Shown here piece after piece: positions 29,093-39,229 of a stretch of DNA of 64,000 nucleotides. Under the pieces are notes generated by a model, which did no database searches, was not told where the DNA came from, and saw only the letters and a program-made list of their open reading frames with translations. Positions within the stretch are counted from its first letter, which is position 1; every line of letters begins with the position of its first letter. This DNA comes from Pectobacterium wasabiae CFBP 3304 (lineage in GTDB: Bacteria > Pseudomonadota > Gammaproteobacteria > Enterobacterales > Enterobacteriaceae): positions 1,922,001 through 1,986,000 of the forward strand of contig NZ_CP015750.1 of the NCBI RefSeq assembly GCF_001742185.1, written 5' to 3'. The position numbers and the translations under genes are program-made.

Positions 29093-31357
29093 ATGGCGAT
29101 TGTGAATCACACACTGGGTTTTCCGCGCGTTGGACTACGCCGTGAACTGAAAAAAGCGCAGGAAAGCTACTGGGCAGGTAACGCGACACAGGAAGAGTTG
29201 CTGACCGTCGGACGTGAGCTGCGTGCGCGTCATTGGCAACAACAGAAGGATGCTGGCGTTGATCTGCTGCCGGTGGGTGATTTCGCCTGGTACGACCATG
29301 TGCTGACCACGAGTCTGCTGCTGGGTAACGTACCTGCGCGTCATCAGAATGAAGACGGCTCGGTCGATCTGGACACGCTGTTCCGTATTGGTCGTGGACG
29401 TGCGCCAACCGGTCAGCCTGCCGCTGCGGCAGAAATGACCAAATGGTTTAACACGAACTATCACTACATGGTGCCAGAATTCACTCAGGGGCAGCAGTTT
29501 AAGTTGACCTGGACGCAACTGCTGGATGAGGTGGATGAAGCATTGGCGTTGGGCCATAAAGTGAAGCCTGTTCTGCTAGGCCCGGTGACCTACCTGTGGC
29601 TGGGCAAAGTGAAAGGCGAACAGTTTGACCGCCTGTCGCTGCTGCAAGACATTCTGCCGGTTTACCAGCAGGTGCTGGCTGAATTGGCGAAGCGCGGCAT
29701 TGAGTGGGTGCAGATCGATGAGCCTGCACTGGCGCTGGAACTGCCGCAAGAGTGGCTGGCCGCGTTTAAACCGGCTTACGATGCGCTGCAAGGTCAGGTG
29801 AAATTGCTGCTGACGACCTATTTCGATAGCGTTAGCCAGAATCTGGAAACGATCAAAGCGCTGCCGGTTCAGGGGCTGCATATCGATCTGGTTCACGGTA
29901 AGGACGATGCGGCTACGCTGAGCGCCCAACTGCCTGCTAATTGGGTGCTGTCTCTGGGGGTGATTAACGGCCGTAACGTATGGCGTGCTGACCTGAGTAG
30001 CTGGTTTGAGCGCCTGCAACCGCTGGTGGGGACGCGTGATCTGTGGCTGGGCAGTTCATGCTCTTTGCTGCATAGCCCTATCGACCTGAGTGTTGAAGTG
30101 CGTCTGGATGATGAAGTGAAGAGCTGGTTTGCCTTTGCGATTCAGAAATGTGCGGAATTGTCACTGCTGTCTCAGGCGCTGAACAGCGGGAACGGTCAGG
30201 CACTGGAAGCCTACAGCGCGCCGATTCGCGCTCGCCGCACTTCTACCCGTGTGAATAACGCCGCTGTTGCGCAGCGTCTGGCGGCCATCACCGCACAGGA
30301 CAGCCAGCGTCAGAATGTGTATTCCGTGCGTGCCGATGCTCAGCGCGAGCGCTTTAATCTGCCAGCATGGCCGACTACTACGATTGGTTCTTTCCCACAA
30401 ACCACCGAAATTCGCGGCCTGCGTCTGGATTTCAAACAGGGTCGTTTGGACGGGAATAACTACCGCACTGGTATTGCCGAGCACATCAAGCAAGCTGTGG
30501 TTGAGCAAGAGCGTCTGGGTCTAGACGTACTGGTGCACGGTGAAGCCGAGCGTAACGACATGGTCGAGTATTTCGGTGAGCATCTGGATGGCTTTGTCTT
30601 TACCCAGAACGGCTGGGTGCAGAGCTACGGTTCTCGCTGCGTGAAGCCGCCGGTCATCATTGGTGATGTGAGTCGTCCAGAAGCAATCACCGTTGAATGG
30701 GCGAAATACGCACAGTCTCTGACTGACAAGCCGATGAAAGGCATGCTGACAGGTCCGGTGACGATCCTGTGCTGGTCTTTCCCGCGTGAAGACGTCACAC
30801 GTGAAACCATCGCTAAGCAGATTGCGCTGGCGCTGCGTGATGAAGTCGCCGATTTGGAAGCCGCAGGCATTGGCATCATCCAGATTGACGAACCGGCGCT
30901 GCGTGAAGGTCTGCCGCTGCACCGCTCGGATTGGGATGCTTATCTGACCTGGGCTGTGGATGCCTTCCGTCTGAATGCTGCGGTGGCGAAAGACGATACG
31001 CAGATCCATACCCACATGTGTTATTGCGAGTTCAACGACATCATGGATTCCATTGCCGCGCTGGATGCGGACGTGATTACCATTGAAACCTCTCGCTCCG
31101 ATATGGAGTTGTTGGAATCGTTTGAAGAGTTCGAATACCCGAATGAAATCGGTCCAGGCGTCTACGATATTCACTCTCCAAACGTACCGAGCGTGGAATG
31201 GATGGAAGCTCTGCTGAAGAAAGCGGCACAGCGTATTCCTGCTGAACGCCTGTGGGTGAACCCGGATTGTGGTCTGAAAACCCGTGGCTGGCCGGAAACA
31301 CGTCAGGCTCTGGCAAATATGGTTCAGGCAGCACAGCGTCTGCGTGAAGCTCAATAA
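29093..31357 (+). CDS. metE: Cobalamin-independent methionine synthase
   Basis: MetE transfers a methyl group from 5-methyltetrahydropteroyl-triglutamate to homocysteine. The 754 residues form two related barrels. The C-terminal domain holds the zinc ligands: His and Cys in HTHMCYCEF and Cys in [11 protein letters not shown], with Glu in [18 protein letters not shown]. The N-terminus reads [24 protein letters not shown] lies before the ATG. Control by MetR and MetJ is suggested by upstream sites. Confidence 0.97.
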   Translation: MAIVNHTLGFPRVGLRRELKKAQESYWAGNATQEELLTVGRELRARHWQQQKDAGVDLLPVGDFAWYDHVLTTSLLLGNVPARHQNEDGSVDLDTLFRIGRGRAPTGQPAAAAEMTKWFNTNYHYMVPEFTQGQQFKLTWTQLLDEVDEALALGHKVKPVLLGPVTYLWLGKVKGEQFDRLSLLQDILPVYQQVLAELAKRGIEWVQIDEPALALELPQEWLAAFKPAYDALQGQVKLLLTTYFDSVSQNLETIKALPVQGLHIDLVHGKDDAATLSAQLPANWVLSLGVINGRNVWRADLSSWFERLQPLVGTRDLWLGSSCSLLHSPIDLSVEVRLDDEVKSWFAFAIQKCAELSLLSQALNSGNGQALEAYSAPIRARRTSTRVNNAAVAQRLAAITAQDSQRQNVYSVRADAQRERFNLPAWPTTTIGSFPQTTEIRGLRLDFKQGRLDGNNYRTGIAEHIKQAVVEQERLGLDVLVHGEAERNDMVEYFGEHLDGFVFTQNGWVQSYGSRCVKPPVIIGDVSRPEAITVEWAKYAQSLTDKPMKGMLTGPVTILCWSFPREDVTRETIAKQIALALRDEVADLEAAGIGIIQIDEPALREGLPLHRSDWDAYLTWAVDAFRLNAAVAKDDTQIHTHMCYCEFNDIMDSIAALDADVITIETSRSDMELLESFEEFEYPNEIGPGVYDIHSPNVPSVEWMEALLKKAAQRIPAERLWVNPDCGLKTRGWPETRQALANMVQAAQRLREAQ

Positions 31358-31375
31358 GCGTTAATTATCGATGAT

Positions 31376-31405
31376 ATCAGGGAGTCTATTGGCTCCCTGA
31401 TTTTT
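31376..31405 (+). terminator. Intrinsic terminator of metE
   Basis: ATCAGGGAG (31376-31384) and CTCCCTGAT (31393-31401) form a perfect 9-base-pair stem with an 8-base loop, followed by TTTT. It lies just after the metE stop. Confidence 0.9.
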
Positions 31406-31638
31406 CATGTATAAGTGGTAAATAAAATACATGTTTTGTTTTTTAATTCTACGTAAAATTGCTATTTCCTTCTTCGGTTTTTTCCCTTCTTCATATTAAA
31501 TATAGTGTTTTTACTTTAATAAAATTGCCACGCGATCGCGCTTTATTTTTTGTTTTTGATGGGATTTTATTCGTGATAAATGAATATTTTTTCGCTGAAT
31601 TAACCTGTCTTGTTTTGAATATTTAAATGACCTAATCA

Positions 31639-31665
31639 TAAAGCTAAGAAATCTTGTGCCGATAA
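31639..31665 (+). promoter_or_regulatory. Sigma-28 (FliA) promoter of first chemoreceptor gene
   Basis: TAAAGCTA, an 11-base spacer and GCCGATAA match the FliA consensus TAAAGTTT-N11-GCCGATAA with 2 mismatches in the -35 and a perfect -10. The start codon lies about 233 bases downstream, so the transcript has a long leader. The rest of the AT-rich 31406-31897 interval has no gene. Confidence 0.85.
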
Positions 31666-31897
31666 GGTAAACGGCATAGATGCAGGTCAGGATGCACGAA
31701 CAAGGAGGGGTTGTTTATATTTTTGATAGATTGGTTATGTTGAAAATATACCGCCAATTATACTTTATAGGTAGCAACTATATACCTATAAAGAGAGTTT
31801 ATTTTTCCGAAAAGCCATTATTTTCCATCCTGCAACATTATTAGGCAATAACTCTGCGTCATCGACATTATTATACTTTACCTAAAAGGAGTGAGAT

Positions 31898-33520
31898 GTG
31901 AATTTAGCGAATTGGCGTATCGGCTATCGATTGGGAGGCGGGTTTGCCGTCCTGATTCTGATGTTATTTGCTGTGAGTCTATTTTCTCTGTCTAAACTAT
32001 CCGGTTTTCAGGATGGTGCCAGAGACATCGTCAAAGAGGTTTATCCACAAACGGTAGATGCTAATGAGCTCATCGATAACGTGAATGGGCATTTTGTCGC
32101 TTATTTGCAGATGATGCTGGTATCCGGTCAGGAACAGCGTCAGGGATATGTCGATCGGATTATGGCGTACCGCAAGGAAATTAGCCGTCTGCTTGATAAT
32201 CTGGAAAGCAATGCCTCAGGAGAGCGTTCCCGCAAGCAGGTGGGGGTTGTCCGCGGGTTTCGTGCCGAGTTCATCAAGTCCGGCGATAAAATAATCAGTG
32301 ATGCGTTGGCGGGTAATAACGACGTCGCCATAGCGGAATTCAATGACACCCTGAACGTGATTCAGCGCAATTACCGTGACTCGGTGAAACAGTTGGTGAA
32401 TTACCAGGATGAGGCGATGAATACGTCTGTCGAAACCATGGCAGACGTATACAGCAGTACGCGTCTCATTTTACTGCTTATTTTGGTGCTCGGCGCGGCT
32501 GCTGGCGCACTGATTGCCTGGTTGATCACCCGTAGCGTTACCCGTCCGATAGAGCAGGCTTTACACGTTGCAGACCGAGTGGCACAGGGCGATCTGACCT
32601 CACACATCACGGTGACCAGCAAGGATGAAACTGGGCTGCTGCTACAATCGTTGGATCGTATGAATACTAGCCTGAGCTCGATTGTCGGCCAGGTCCGTGA
32701 CGGCGCGGAAACGATTTCGACGGCGGCGTCGCAAATCACGGCAGGGAATCAGGATCTGTCATCGCGTACAGAGGAACAGGCCAGCTCGCTGGAAGAAACG
32801 GCAGCCTCAATGGAGCAACTGGCATCCACCATTAAAAATACCGCGGAAAACACCCAACAGGCGACGGAGATTGCGAATAAAGCCACGGGTGCGGCGAAAC
32901 AAAGCGGTGAGGTGATGCTTTCCGTGACGCAGAAAATGCGTGGGATACACGATTCATCCCAGCGTATGGCAGAGATCATCGGTGTGATCGACGGCATTGC
33001 GTTCCAGACCAACATTCTGGCGCTGAACGCGGCGGTTGAAGCGGCGCGTGCCGGTGAGCAGGGGCGCGGCTTTGCGGTGGTGGCAGGAGAAGTTCGCTCG
33101 CTGGCGCAGCGCAGTGCGACAGCAGCACGAGAAATCAAGGCTCTAATTGATGATTCCGTGGGCAAAATCCGTGAAGGTATGGGGCTTGTCGATACCGCTG
33201 AAGAGACAATGGGGGGATTAACGGCTCACGTCAGAGATGTACACGACATTATCAGTGAGATTTCACAGGCCAGTCGCGAACAGAGTGATGGCATTAACCA
33301 GATGAATCTGGCAATTGGACAAATTGATACCACGACACAACAGAACGCGGCCCTGGTTGAAGAATCGGCTTCTGCGGCACAGTCCCTGCAATCACAGGCA
33401 ACAGTGCTGGCGGAAGCGGTGAGTGCGTTTAAAATACAGTCGCATAGCCGCGGTAATGCCGAGTCTTATGCAGCGAGGCCGATGAGCACACCTATGCTGG
33501 CGCTGGCAAATAAAGAGTAA
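31898..33520 (+). CDS. Methyl-accepting chemotaxis protein, first of a tandem pair
   Basis: This 540-residue transmembrane chemoreceptor starts at a GTG preceded by AAAAGGAGTGAGAT. TM1 is at about residues 10-30, a periplasmic four-helix ligand domain at 31-188, and TM2 at about 189-211 ([21 protein letters not shown]). HAMP follows ([22 protein letters not shown]), then methylation helices and the hairpin tip ([29 protein letters not shown]). The C-terminus ends LALANKE with no CheR-binding pentapeptide. The ligand is unknown. A neighbouring gene at 34549 is a close paralogue. Confidence 0.95.
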   Translation: MNLANWRIGYRLGGGFAVLILMLFAVSLFSLSKLSGFQDGARDIVKEVYPQTVDANELIDNVNGHFVAYLQMMLVSGQEQRQGYVDRIMAYRKEISRLLDNLESNASGERSRKQVGVVRGFRAEFIKSGDKIISDALAGNNDVAIAEFNDTLNVIQRNYRDSVKQLVNYQDEAMNTSVETMADVYSSTRLILLLILVLGAAAGALIAWLITRSVTRPIEQALHVADRVAQGDLTSHITVTSKDETGLLLQSLDRMNTSLSSIVGQVRDGAETISTAASQITAGNQDLSSRTEEQASSLEETAASMEQLASTIKNTAENTQQATEIANKATGAAKQSGEVMLSVTQKMRGIHDSSQRMAEIIGVIDGIAFQTNILALNAAVEAARAGEQGRGFAVVAGEVRSLAQRSATAAREIKALIDDSVGKIREGMGLVDTAEETMGGLTAHVRDVHDIISEISQASREQSDGINQMNLAIGQIDTTTQQNAALVEESASAAQSLQSQATVLAEAVSAFKIQSHSRGNAESYAARPMSTPMLALANKE

Positions 33521-33565
33521 ATTTACCGCCATAATTTGCCCGCGTTGCATCGCGACGTCTGCTTC

Positions 33566-33592
33566 ATCAGGGGGGTAATGGCCTCCCTGATT
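33566..33592 (+). terminator. Hairpin after first chemoreceptor gene
   Basis: ATCAGGGGGG pairs with CCTCCCTGAT across a short loop. Few T follow, so it is a weak intrinsic terminator or an RNA-stabilising stem. Confidence 0.5.
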
Positions 33593-33605
33593 CCGTTATC
33601 TCGCG

Positions 33606-33948
33606 ATACCCGTCATACTTCAAGTTGCATGTGCGTTGGCTGCGCTACTCGGTACACTTACGTGCACCTCGCCCCGTTGGGGCCGCTGCCAGCAGCGTTC
33701 AAATCTGCCTTTGGCAGATTTGTCACTCACCCGAATCACTTACCCGAGTAAGCTCATCGGGATGAAATGAGAGACATCCTGTCTCTCACCGGATGCCAGC
33801 CGTTGGCTGGTCAAATTCGTTCCCGACGAATTTGTCCTTCCCTTGCCGCGTTATTCGGCCTTATGGCCTCACCCCTTCGGGGTCAGCGCAAGCGCTGCTC
33901 AAAAACGCCTTGCCGTTTTTGTCCTGAAACTCGAATTATTTAGGGTAT
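33606..33948 (+). repeat. Long hairpin-rich modular repeat between the two mcp genes
   Basis: The element is bounded by ATACCC (33606-33611) and GGGTAT (33943-33948). It holds at least eleven short perfect hairpins in a row. Examples are GCCCC/GGGGC at 33671-33683, CAAATCTGCC/GGCAGATTTG at 33700-33722, GAGAGAC/GTCTCTC at 33769-33787, CCAGCC/GGCTGG at 33796-33810, CAAATTCGT/ACGAATTTG at 33812-33834, ACCCC/GGGGT at 33871-33883, AGCGC/GCGCT at 33885-33896 and CAAAAACG/CGTTTTTG at 33900-33921. Its two ends reappear in inverted orientation in the short copy near 25.0 kb. No protein is coded. Confidence 0.85.
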
Positions 33949-34182
33949 ATAGAGTAAATACGTTTTTTTCCCCTGCTTATTCAGTTTGTTGTCCTTTTTT
34001 AAGAAATATTCCATCTATTTATTTTTAATATCAAATATGTCTGACTATCATTTGATGTGGTTGAGGCGTTATTTTTGTTAATTATTGTTGAATTAACCTG
34101 TGATTTTTCCGATCGAAACTTAATTTTTGATAGTTACAATCTATTTATTGTCTGTTTTTGAATGATTTAAACGATCAATTTG

Positions 34183-34209
34183 TAAAGTTCAGAAACAAGT
34201 TGCCGATAA
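34183..34209 (+). promoter_or_regulatory. Sigma-28 (FliA) promoter of second chemoreceptor gene
   Basis: TAAAGTTC, an 11-base spacer and GCCGATAA match the FliA consensus with one mismatch. The start codon is about 340 bases downstream. The leader resembles that of the first mcp gene (GGATGCACGAA followed by a GGAG-rich stretch). Confidence 0.9.
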
Positions 34210-34548
34210 AACGAATAACACAGGAACGGCTATGGATGCACGAATACGGAGAGGGAAGGTCATCATTTCACCTCGATAACGTCTCCGCGGTCTTATCAAC
34301 CGTATTTGTACCACTGTTAGATTTATTGCCACTTTTGCACCTCAACACCTGAGGAAAACTATTTGATTTTCGATCGCGCCTCTCATGCTGAGAACGTGCG
34401 TAAAAATGCCTGCCTCAAGGTATCTCTGGTATATCAGAAGGAAACCGCTTTTTCCTTCGGACAGCCAGCCATTCTCCGCCCTGTGGTCTATCACGCTGCG
34501 ACATGTGCGCAACTGACCTTGCTATGCATTACCTAAAAGGAGTGAGAC

Positions 34549-36213
34549 ATGAATTTAGCAAACTGGCGTATTGGTTATCGATTGGGGGCTGGATTTTCCA
34601 TCCTGATTCTGATGTTGTTTGCCGTAAGTATTTTTTCCCTGTCTAAGTTATCCGGCTTTCAGGACGGTGCCAGAGGCATTGTCAAAGACGTCTATCCACA
34701 AACGATGGATGCTAATAATCTCATCGACAATGTCACGAGTATTCTGGTGGCGTATCAGCGGCTGATGCTGGTTTCGGGTGAGGAACAGATCCAGACAAAC
34801 GTGACTCGCGTGAATGAATTCCGTCAGGAAATTGGTCGTCTACTGGACAAGCTAGAAAGTCAAACTGTTGAAGAACGTTCGGTCACCCAGCTACGTGCGA
34901 TTCGCGCGATTCGTACTGAGTTTCTGAAGTCTGGCGATAAAATCATTAGCGAAGTAGTCGCGGGCAATAGGGAAGCGGCGATCGAGGAGTTCAACAACAA
35001 CCTGAACGTGGTTCAACGCCAATACCGTGATGCGGTGAAGCAATTAGTGAACTACCAGGATGATGCGATGGACACCTCTATTGAAGCCATGGCTGAGGTA
35101 TACAGCGAGACACGTATTATTCTGCTGCTCATTCTGGCGTTAGGTGCCGTATTTGGGGCATTGATTGCCTGGTCGATCACGCGCAGCGTAACCCGGCCGA
35201 TACAGCAGGCTTTGCAAGTAGCAGACAGAGTAGCGCAGGGCGACCTGACCTCACGCATCACTGTTACCAGCAAAGATGAAACGGGATTGCTGCTGCAATC
35301 GTTGGATCACATGAACACCAGCCTGAGCACGATTGTCGGACAGGTACGTGACGGAGCGGAAACGATCTCGACGGCGGCTTCACAGATTGCCGCAGGTAAT
35401 CAGGATCTGTCATCGCGCACTGAAGAGCAGGCCAGCTCACTGGAAGAAACGGCGGCCTCGATGGAACAACTGACCTCCACCATTAAAAATACGGCGGAAA
35501 ACACCCAACAGGCGACAGACATTGCGAATAAAGCCTCTGGTGCCGCCAAACAAAGCGGTGATGTCATGGTGTCCGTGACGCAGAAAATGCGCGGTATTCG
35601 TGATTCATCCCAACGTATGGCCGAGATTATTGGTGTGATCGACGGCATTGCCTTCCAGACCAATATTCTGGCACTGAACGCGGCGGTTGAAGCGGCGCGT
35701 GCGGGTGAGCAAGGACGTGGCTTTGCGGTGGTGGCAGGCGAAGTACGTTCTCTGGCACAGCGCAGTGCGACGGCCGCGCGTGAGATTAAGGACTTGATCG
35801 ACGATTCTGTGAACAAAATTCAGGAAGGTATGTCGCTGGTGGATACTGCTGAAGAAACCATGGGCGGATTAACCGGCTATGTTCGGGATGTGAATGAGAT
35901 CATCAGCGAAATCTCACAGGCCAGTCGTGAACAGAGCGACGGGATTAACCAGATGAATCTGGCGGTGGGACAAATTGATACCACGACTCAGCAGAATGCG
36001 GCTCTGGTTGAAGAATCTGCCTCTGCGGCACTTTCCCTGCAAGCACAGGCTTCCGTTCTGGCGGAAGCGGTGAGCGCGTTTAAACTGCTGCCGTATGGCA
36101 ATGGCAAAGCCGCTTCTTATGCATCGACCCCAACACGAACCCCAACGCTGTCTTTAGCACCCGTGACGCCTGCGAAAGATCAAGGCAACAATGGTGACTG
36201 GACGACGTTCTAA
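34549..36213 (+). CDS. Methyl-accepting chemotaxis protein, second of a tandem pair
   Basis: The 554-residue protein is nearly identical to its upstream neighbour in TM1, HAMP and the signalling domain but differs more in the periplasmic four-helix domain (residues about 55-160), which suggests a changed ligand range after duplication. TM2 is [20 protein letters not shown]. Its tail ends GDWTTF, close to the NWETF-type pentapeptide that tethers CheR and CheB; the first copy lacks this. The ATG follows CTAAAAGGAGTGAGAC, the same leader end as in the first copy. Confidence 0.95.
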   Translation: MNLANWRIGYRLGAGFSILILMLFAVSIFSLSKLSGFQDGARGIVKDVYPQTMDANNLIDNVTSILVAYQRLMLVSGEEQIQTNVTRVNEFRQEIGRLLDKLESQTVEERSVTQLRAIRAIRTEFLKSGDKIISEVVAGNREAAIEEFNNNLNVVQRQYRDAVKQLVNYQDDAMDTSIEAMAEVYSETRIILLLILALGAVFGALIAWSITRSVTRPIQQALQVADRVAQGDLTSRITVTSKDETGLLLQSLDHMNTSLSTIVGQVRDGAETISTAASQIAAGNQDLSSRTEEQASSLEETAASMEQLTSTIKNTAENTQQATDIANKASGAAKQSGDVMVSVTQKMRGIRDSSQRMAEIIGVIDGIAFQTNILALNAAVEAARAGEQGRGFAVVAGEVRSLAQRSATAAREIKDLIDDSVNKIQEGMSLVDTAEETMGGLTGYVRDVNEIISEISQASREQSDGINQMNLAVGQIDTTTQQNAALVEESASAALSLQAQASVLAEAVSAFKLLPYGNGKAASYASTPTRTPTLSLAPVTPAKDQGNNGDWTTF

Positions 36214-36240
36214 GGTTGCTGGTGTAAAACGCTGAAACAC

Positions 36241-36270
36241 AAACGCCGCCGTTGTTCGGTGGCGTTTTAG
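36241..36270 (+). terminator. Terminator after second chemoreceptor gene
   Basis: AAACGCC (36241-36247) pairs with GGCGTTT (36261-36267) and is followed by TAG; the U tract is short. Confidence 0.6.
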
Positions 36271-36300
36271 ATCGTAGGTAAGAACATACGTGTGATGGTG

Positions 36301-37128
36301 CTACGCTACACCGTTTTTCTGGAACCATGCCAGCATCCGTTGCCAGCCGTCGCGTGCGGATTCTTCATGATAGCTAGGGCGATAATCGGCATGAAAAGCA
36401 TGCCCGGCATCGGGGTAGACGATGATTTCTGCCGTCGCGTTCGCAGCGCGTAGCGCCTGTCGCATGATATCCACTTTTTCCAGCGGAATACTCTCGTCTT
36501 TCGCTCCGTATAATCCCAACACGGGCGCTTCCAATTCCGTTGCAATATCGACCGGATGTTTGGGGCTATTCAGCGTTTTCTCACCGGTGAATTTGCCGTA
36601 CCAGGCTACGGCCGCTTTGAGTTGTGGATTGTGCGCGGCGTAGAGCCAGGTGATGCGTCCGCCCCAACAGAACCCCGTTATTGCTAGCTTGCTGGCATCG
36701 CCGCCCTGCTTAATCGCCCAGTTGGCGCTGTGATCGAGATCGGACAGCACCTGTGAATCGGGAACCTTATGCACCAGCTCAGTCAGGATTTGTTGAATGT
36801 CGTTATATTGGCTGGGGTCGCCCTGACGGAAATACAGCTCTGGGGCGATGGCCATATAGCCCTGTTTAGCCAGCCTGCGACAAACATCCTGAATGTGTTG
36901 ATGAACGCCGAAAATTTCCTGCACCACCAGAACGATAGGGAGTGGTCCATCATGGTTCGTTGGCTTGGCGATATAGGCGGGTAGCTGCTCACCCTGAGAA
37001 GGGATGGTGGTTTCACTGGCAACGATACCGACAGAATCCGTGGTAATGATGGAGAAGCCCTGCGGTTTTACCGCCGGGGATAACCCTTGAGGAAGATGTT
37101 TGAAGGTCGTCTGTTCATCAGTCTTCAT
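36301..37128 (-). CDS. ysgA: Dienelactone hydrolase family protein YsgA
   Basis: This 275-residue alpha/beta hydrolase starts at the ATG at 37128, preceded by GGAGAGCGTA; a start at 37197 would add 23 residues without support. The catalytic triad is Cys in ITGFCWGGRITW, Asp in LYGAKDESIP and His in YPDAGHAFHADY. The QEIFGVHQHIQDVCRRLAKQGY segment is typical of dienelactone hydrolases. Its true substrate is unknown. The metE-ysgA-udp order is that of E. coli, here with the mcp pair inserted between metE and ysgA. Confidence 0.88.
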   Translation of the reverse strand: MKTDEQTTFKHLPQGLSPAVKPQGFSIITTDSVGIVASETTIPSQGEQLPAYIAKPTNHDGPLPIVLVVQEIFGVHQHIQDVCRRLAKQGYMAIAPELYFRQGDPSQYNDIQQILTELVHKVPDSQVLSDLDHSANWAIKQGGDASKLAITGFCWGGRITWLYAAHNPQLKAAVAWYGKFTGEKTLNSPKHPVDIATELEAPVLGLYGAKDESIPLEKVDIMRQALRAANATAEIIVYPDAGHAFHADYRPSYHEESARDGWQRMLAWFQKNGVA

Positions 37129-37259
37129 TACGCGCTCTCCTGTTATCGGTCTGCCGGGTTTCATGTGAAAGAGGGATGTCATGATAAATACTATCAATGA
37201 TTAAAGAATCTACACTAGAAGACAATTAATCGGCAAAAATGAATTCCTTACCCAATAAA

Positions 37260-37277
37260 AAGTGATTTATGTCACGT
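37260..37277. promoter_or_regulatory. Distal CRP site of udp
   Basis: GTGA-TTTATG-TCAC (37262-37275) is a symmetrical core CRP site. It is exactly 52 bases from the second site, the same spacing as the -93.5 and -41.5 CRP sites of E. coli udp. Confidence 0.8.
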
Positions 37278-37311
37278 TTTTTATGTATGTTGACTATTGT
37301 TTCTTTTTTAT

Positions 37312-37329
37312 AGGTGACTGGCGTCACTC
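37312..37329. promoter_or_regulatory. Proximal CRP site of udp
   Basis: GTGA-CTGGCG-TCAC (37314-37327). A TAAAGT -10 candidate at 37350-37355 gives a start near 37362, placing this site near -41.5. The DNA between the two CRP sites is where CytR would bind in the E. coli model. Confidence 0.8.
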
Positions 37330-37454
37330 AAAAAGACGTAATGATGCGCTAAAGTCTTTTATTAGACGGATGCTTACAGACTGCGACAAGCGGGTTCGAT
37401 GAGGCATTCGGCGCGATTTCTCTGAATACCCAATTGATTGCCCGGGAGGCAGTT

Positions 37455-38225
37455 ATGTCTACATCTGATGTGTTCCATCTTGGTCTGGTCAAGAACGATT
37501 TACAGGGCGCGACGCTGGCTATCGTGCCCGGCGATCCTGAACGTGTCGAAAAAATTGCTCGCCTGATGGATAACCCGGTACATCTGGCATCACACCGTGA
37601 ATTTACCTCCTGGCGTGCAGAGCTGGACGGTAAGGCAATCATTGTCTGCTCGACCGGTATCGGTGGGCCGTCAACGTCAATCGCGGTAGAAGAGCTGGCG
37701 CAGCTCGGCATCCGCACTTTCCTGCGCGTCGGTACAACGGGGGCGATTCAACCCGGTATCAATGTCGGTGATGTTCTGGTCACTACCGCCGCTGTTCGTC
37801 TTGATGGCGCGAGTCTGCACTTCGCACCAATGGAATTCCCCGCCGTCGCTGATTTCGGCTGTACCACGGCGCTGGTGGATGCGGCGAAGGCGTCAGGTAT
37901 CGCGTTGCACGTGGGCATTACGGCGTCTTCCGATACGTTCTATCCCGGCCAGGAACGCTATGACACGTTCTCTGGACGTGTGGTGCGTCGCTTCCGTGGA
38001 TCGATGGAAGAGTGGCAGAGCATGGGGGTGCTGAACTATGAAATGGAATCCGCCACGCTGCTGACTATGTGTGCCAGTCAGGGGCTAAAAGCCGGTATGA
38101 TCGCTGGGATTATCGTGAATCGTACCCAACAGGAAATTCCTGATGTTGCCACCATGAAGCTGGCCGAGACGAATGTGATCAAGGTGCTGTTGGATGCGAC
38201 ACGCCGTTTGTTAGCGGCTGAATAA
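37455..38225 (+). CDS. udp: Uridine phosphorylase
   Basis: Udp splits uridine with phosphate into uracil and ribose 1-phosphate for pyrimidine salvage. The ATG at 37455 follows GGGAGG and gives [17 protein letters not shown] and 256 residues. Active-site segments are [50 protein letters not shown] and [12 protein letters not shown]. Two CRP sites upstream indicate catabolite control. Confidence 0.97.
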   Translation: MSTSDVFHLGLVKNDLQGATLAIVPGDPERVEKIARLMDNPVHLASHREFTSWRAELDGKAIIVCSTGIGGPSTSIAVEELAQLGIRTFLRVGTTGAIQPGINVGDVLVTTAAVRLDGASLHFAPMEFPAVADFGCTTALVDAAKASGIALHVGITASSDTFYPGQERYDTFSGRVVRRFRGSMEEWQSMGVLNYEMESATLLTMCASQGLKAGMIAGIIVNRTQQEIPDVATMKLAETNVIKVLLDATRRLLAAE

Positions 38226-38248
38226 ACACAAAAGTTGATGTTATTTTG

Positions 38249-38280
38249 GGCTGGTCATCGCAGAGGCCAGCCTTTATCTT
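38249..38280 (+). terminator. Terminator after udp
   Basis: GGCTGG (38249-38254) pairs with CCAGCC (38267-38272), followed by TTTATCTT. Confidence 0.65.
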
Positions 38281-38374
38281 AATAACTTGTTCTGGTTTAT
38301 TGGGTTAACCTGCGACGCGCTCTGTGTGTGTAATACGGTTGCCTTGCTCGCCTTTCAACCTCGCAAGGAGATGT

Positions 38375-39157
38375 ATGACCGAATCAACGTTGCTTCATCC
38401 CTCTTTATTACCGCTGGACGGCGGGATCAACTTCCGTGATTTAGGTGGTAACCGGGCTGCTGACGGGCGGCTTATCCGACACGGTAAACTTTTTCGCTCC
38501 GGTTCGCTGGATCTGCTGAGTCCGGCGGATTGTGAACACCTTGCTGGTGTGCCGATTTCTCACGTGGTGGACTATCGAGATACCGATGAAATTGCGCAGA
38601 AACCCGATGTACTGTGGACTGGGGCCAATTATCACGCTTATCCGGCCAATCCATTACGCCACGAGGTGACGGCCAACCTGGATTCGTTGGGGTCCGATGT
38701 ACTGGCGGCATTTGATTCCCGCGCGTTTATGTTAGAACTCTACCGCCGTTTGCCCTTCAATAATTCCGCCTATAAGCAACTGGTGTCGCTACTATTACGG
38801 CCAGATGAGGGCGGGCTGGTACAGCACTGCGCGGTGGGGAAAGATCGCACAGGTATCGGTTCGGCACTGGTGATGTTTGCATTGGGAGCCGATGAACAGA
38901 CCGTGATGGAAGATTACCTGCTCACAGATACCACGCTGACGCCATTCCGTCAGCAGTTGCTGGCGCATTTATCGGAAACGCTGAATGAGAAAGCGCTAGG
39001 GCAGTTCTCTTATGTGCTCTCCGTGCAGGAAGAGTTCATCGTGACGGCGTTGCAGGCGATCTATGAACGACATGGTTCGATCGATAGCTGGCTTGAAGTG
39101 GAATATGGGCTGGATAATCGTGCGAGGAATTATTTGCAGGATAAGTATTTGGCGTAG
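38375..39157 (+). CDS. Tyrosine/serine protein phosphatase family protein
   Basis: The 260-residue protein begins at the ATG at 38375, 5 bases after AAGGAG. GGINFRDLGGNRAADGR near the N-terminus and the phosphatase loop VQHCAVGKDRTGIG (C-x5-R) place it in the bacterial tyrosine phosphatase family (Y_phosphatase3 type). The aspartate in VVDYRDTDEI may support the active site. It could act on phosphoprotein or phosphoinositide; targets are unknown. No signal peptide is seen. It stands alone, with a strong bidirectional terminator after it. Confidence 0.85.
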   Translation: MTESTLLHPSLLPLDGGINFRDLGGNRAADGRLIRHGKLFRSGSLDLLSPADCEHLAGVPISHVVDYRDTDEIAQKPDVLWTGANYHAYPANPLRHEVTANLDSLGSDVLAAFDSRAFMLELYRRLPFNNSAYKQLVSLLLRPDEGGLVQHCAVGKDRTGIGSALVMFALGADEQTVMEDYLLTDTTLTPFRQQLLAHLSETLNEKALGQFSYVLSVQEEFIVTALQAIYERHGSIDSWLEVEYGLDNRARNYLQDKYLA

Positions 39158-39170
39158 GGTATGTGTTTTA

Positions 39171-39199
39171 GGCCGGTCAACTGACCGGCCTTTATTTTT
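39171..39199. terminator. Bidirectional terminator between phosphatase gene and ppc
   Basis: GGCCGGTC (39171-39178) and GACCGGCC (39183-39190) form a perfect 8-base-pair stem around AACT, with TTTATTTTT on the plus side and TAAAACA on the other. It serves the two converging genes. Confidence 0.9.
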
Positions 39200-39229
39200 G
39201 CTTCTGTATAGCTTTTACTGCCGGGGTGA

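Noticed and set aside
30521..31354. 277-codon minus-strand frame opposite metE
   Set aside because: Antisense shadow; no family pattern or ribosome-binding site.
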